DNA of 64,000 bases from Demequina sp. NBRC 110055 (GTDB lineage Bacteria; Actinomycetota; Actinomycetes; Actinomycetales; Demequinaceae), in NCBI RefSeq assembly GCF_002090135.1, contig NZ_BBRL01000004.1, positions 558,001-622,000 of the forward strand. The letters run 5' to 3'. The notes beneath the pieces are model-generated. The model did not search any database, had not been told where the DNA came from, and saw only the letters and a list, made by a program, of their open reading frames with translations. Of the stretch, positions 63,189 to 64,000 are shown piece after piece. The position numbers and the translations under genes are program-made. Numbering within the stretch: the first letter of the stretch is position 1; every line of letters starts with the position of its first letter.

Positions 63189-63811
63189 TCGAGGATGCCA
63201 TCCTCGCGTGCGCGGCGATACAGGTCGACGCGCGAGGCCGCGGGGCGGCCCACCTCGGAGTACTTGCGGCGAATGCGGATCACGTAGTCCGCCACGGTCG
63301 CGCGCGAGATTCCGAGGTGTAGTGCGACCGATTGCGCGGTCTCCCCAGCGGCGTACATCGCGAGGACCTCCGCCTCCCGGTCGCTCAAGCCAGCGTCACC
63401 GAGATCCGCCGCGGCGTCGATGGCTGCCGCCCACTCGGTGGAGAACACCTCGCCACCCTCGGCGGCGGTGCGAATCGCGTCGATGAGCTGCTCGGGCGGC
63501 GCGGACTTGCGCACGAGGCCGAGCGCGCCCGCCCGGGCCGCCGACTGGATGAGCAGGCGGTCCTCCGCGCCGGTGTAGATCAGGACGTAGGCGCCCCTGT
63601 CATGGAGTGCGGCCACATTCGCCGCGGGCGTGGAACCGTCGGCGAGACGCAGGTCGAGGACGACCAGGTCGAGCGCGGTTGTCGGCAGTTCGTCGACCGC
63701 GGGGGCCGATGCGACGAGGTCGATGTGCTCGATGCGTGCGACAAGGTCGCGAAAGCCGAGCGCCATGAGCGCGTGATCCTCGACAAGAGCGATCCGTCGT
63801 CCCTGGTGCAT
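63185..63811 (-). CDS. NarL/LuxR-family response regulator
   Basis: A 208-residue regulator. The receiver has the acidic pair in LVEDHALM, phosphorylatable Asp53 in LVVLDLRL, the Thr/Lys signalling residues in YTGAED and LVRKSAPP. The C-terminal LuxR helix-turn-helix is LSDREAEVLAMYAAGETAQSVALHLGISRATVADYVIRIRRKY. The last residues are RREDGILE-like. It heads a three-gene minus-strand operon with the kinase and the degenerate kinase. Start ATG 63811 gives the standard N-terminus (one Gln-Gly before RRIALVEDH). Confidence 0.93.
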   Translation of the reverse strand: MHQGRRIALVEDHALMALGFRDLVARIEHIDLVASAPAVDELPTTALDLVVLDLRLADGSTPAANVAALHDRGAYVLIYTGAEDRLLIQSAARAGALGLVRKSAPPEQLIDAIRTAAEGGEVFSTEWAAAIDAAADLGDAGLSDREAEVLAMYAAGETAQSVALHLGISRATVADYVIRIRRKYSEVGRPAASRVDLYRRAREDGILE

Positions 63812-63923
63812 CGCCTATCCTTCCGTCCGCCGCCACGATATCGCGACGAACCGACTTCTCGTCCCGTGCCCACACAAGTGTGGGCTTTACGGGCCCTTGC
63901 GGGAATGCCAGCCTGGTCTCGGT

Positions 63924-63954
63924 GGGGCGGCCCGATGCCATCGCGGGCCGCCCC
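63924..63954. repeat. Inverted repeat upstream of the response regulator operon
   Basis: GGGGCGGCCC (63924-63933) pairs perfectly with GGGCCGCCCC (63945-63954), loop 11 bases containing CCGATGCC-like bases. It lies between the regulator start and the window end, where an ATG at 63972 may open a plus-strand gene (MTWWRRRYA). It may be a terminator of a gene outside the window or an operator. Confidence 0.35.
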
Positions 63955-64000
63955 CCACACCGCAAACCGACATGACGTGGTGGCGGCGACGGTACGCGCT

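Noticed and set aside
63580..63965. Minus-strand frames at the right edge overlapping the response regulator
   Set aside because: They are frame shadows of the regulator with Arg-rich composition; no start signal supports them.

Overview
The window is about 64 kb of very GC-rich chromosomal DNA (I estimate near 70% G+C by eye), densely packed, with many ATGA/GTGA stop-start overlaps and several GTG and TTG starts. Gene content points to an actinobacterium, probably order Micrococcales (Cellulomonas/Demequina-like; the genus is a guess): a transglutaminase-FHA-PP2C cluster, LppM lipoproteins, a DUF222/HNH gene, a complete conservon (cvnABCD), DUF5979 surface repeats, an LPXTG anchor and a CgArsR-like regulator. 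No prophage, integrase, CRISPR array or insertion sequence was seen. No gene-free stretch exceeds about 300 bases.

Layout. 1-4.1 kb: end of a transglutaminase-type membrane protein, an FHA protein, a PP2C phosphatase and a small membrane protein, all coupled, then a 32-codon remnant that looks like the start of a lost FtsK/EccC-type gene. 4.1-4.8 kb: a membrane protein gene with an in-frame amber codon. 4.9-7.2 kb: gcvT, gcvH (no gcvP) and a MutT/NUDIX gene. 7.2-9.3 kb: DUF222-HNH protein and 3-methyladenine glycosylase. 9.5-14 kb: metF and metE, which together supply and use 5-methyltetrahydrofolate for methionine, flanking a small secreted protein and an OsmC protein. 14-14.9 kb: a lower-GC two-gene module of unknown function. 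15-24.6 kb: an orphan pilin, acetyltransferases, a lipoprotein, a KhtTU-type K+/H+ antiporter, topoisomerase IB, an APH-family kinase, a DyP peroxidase/PCuAC/membrane protein operon and a methyltransferase. 24.6-32.1 kb: aminotransferase, ATP-grasp, VanZ-RDD, MFS and two LppM lipoproteins. 32.3-40.4 kb: a 2685-residue LPXTG surface protein. 40.4-49.7 kb: phosphoglucomutase, GT2, pheA, a diacylglycerol-kinase-like protein, serS, HAD, an AGE-family protein and a quinone oxidoreductase. 49.9-56.4 kb: a conservon whose kinase carries a tail of about 900 residues. 56.4-58 kb: PIN protein, tRNA-Ser(TGA), an ArsR regulator with a divergent 16-residue Cys-rich micropeptide, tRNA-Ser(GCT), tRNA-Arg(ACG) and a strong terminator. 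58-64 kb: zinc alcohol dehydrogenase plus epimerase, a PLDc_N-SHOCT protein, and a response regulator/kinase/degenerate-kinase operon.

Two things stand out. First, an arsenite-type ArsR gene faces a micropeptide ending CCGGCC; two identical palindromes GACATATGTC lie between them. Second, the 10-mer GGCATCGGCC (reverse complement GGCCGATGCC) occurs 23 times by hand count in 64 kb, far above base-composition expectation, and some intergenic copies sit in hairpins at gene ends, as uptake sequences do in Neisseria and Haemophilus.
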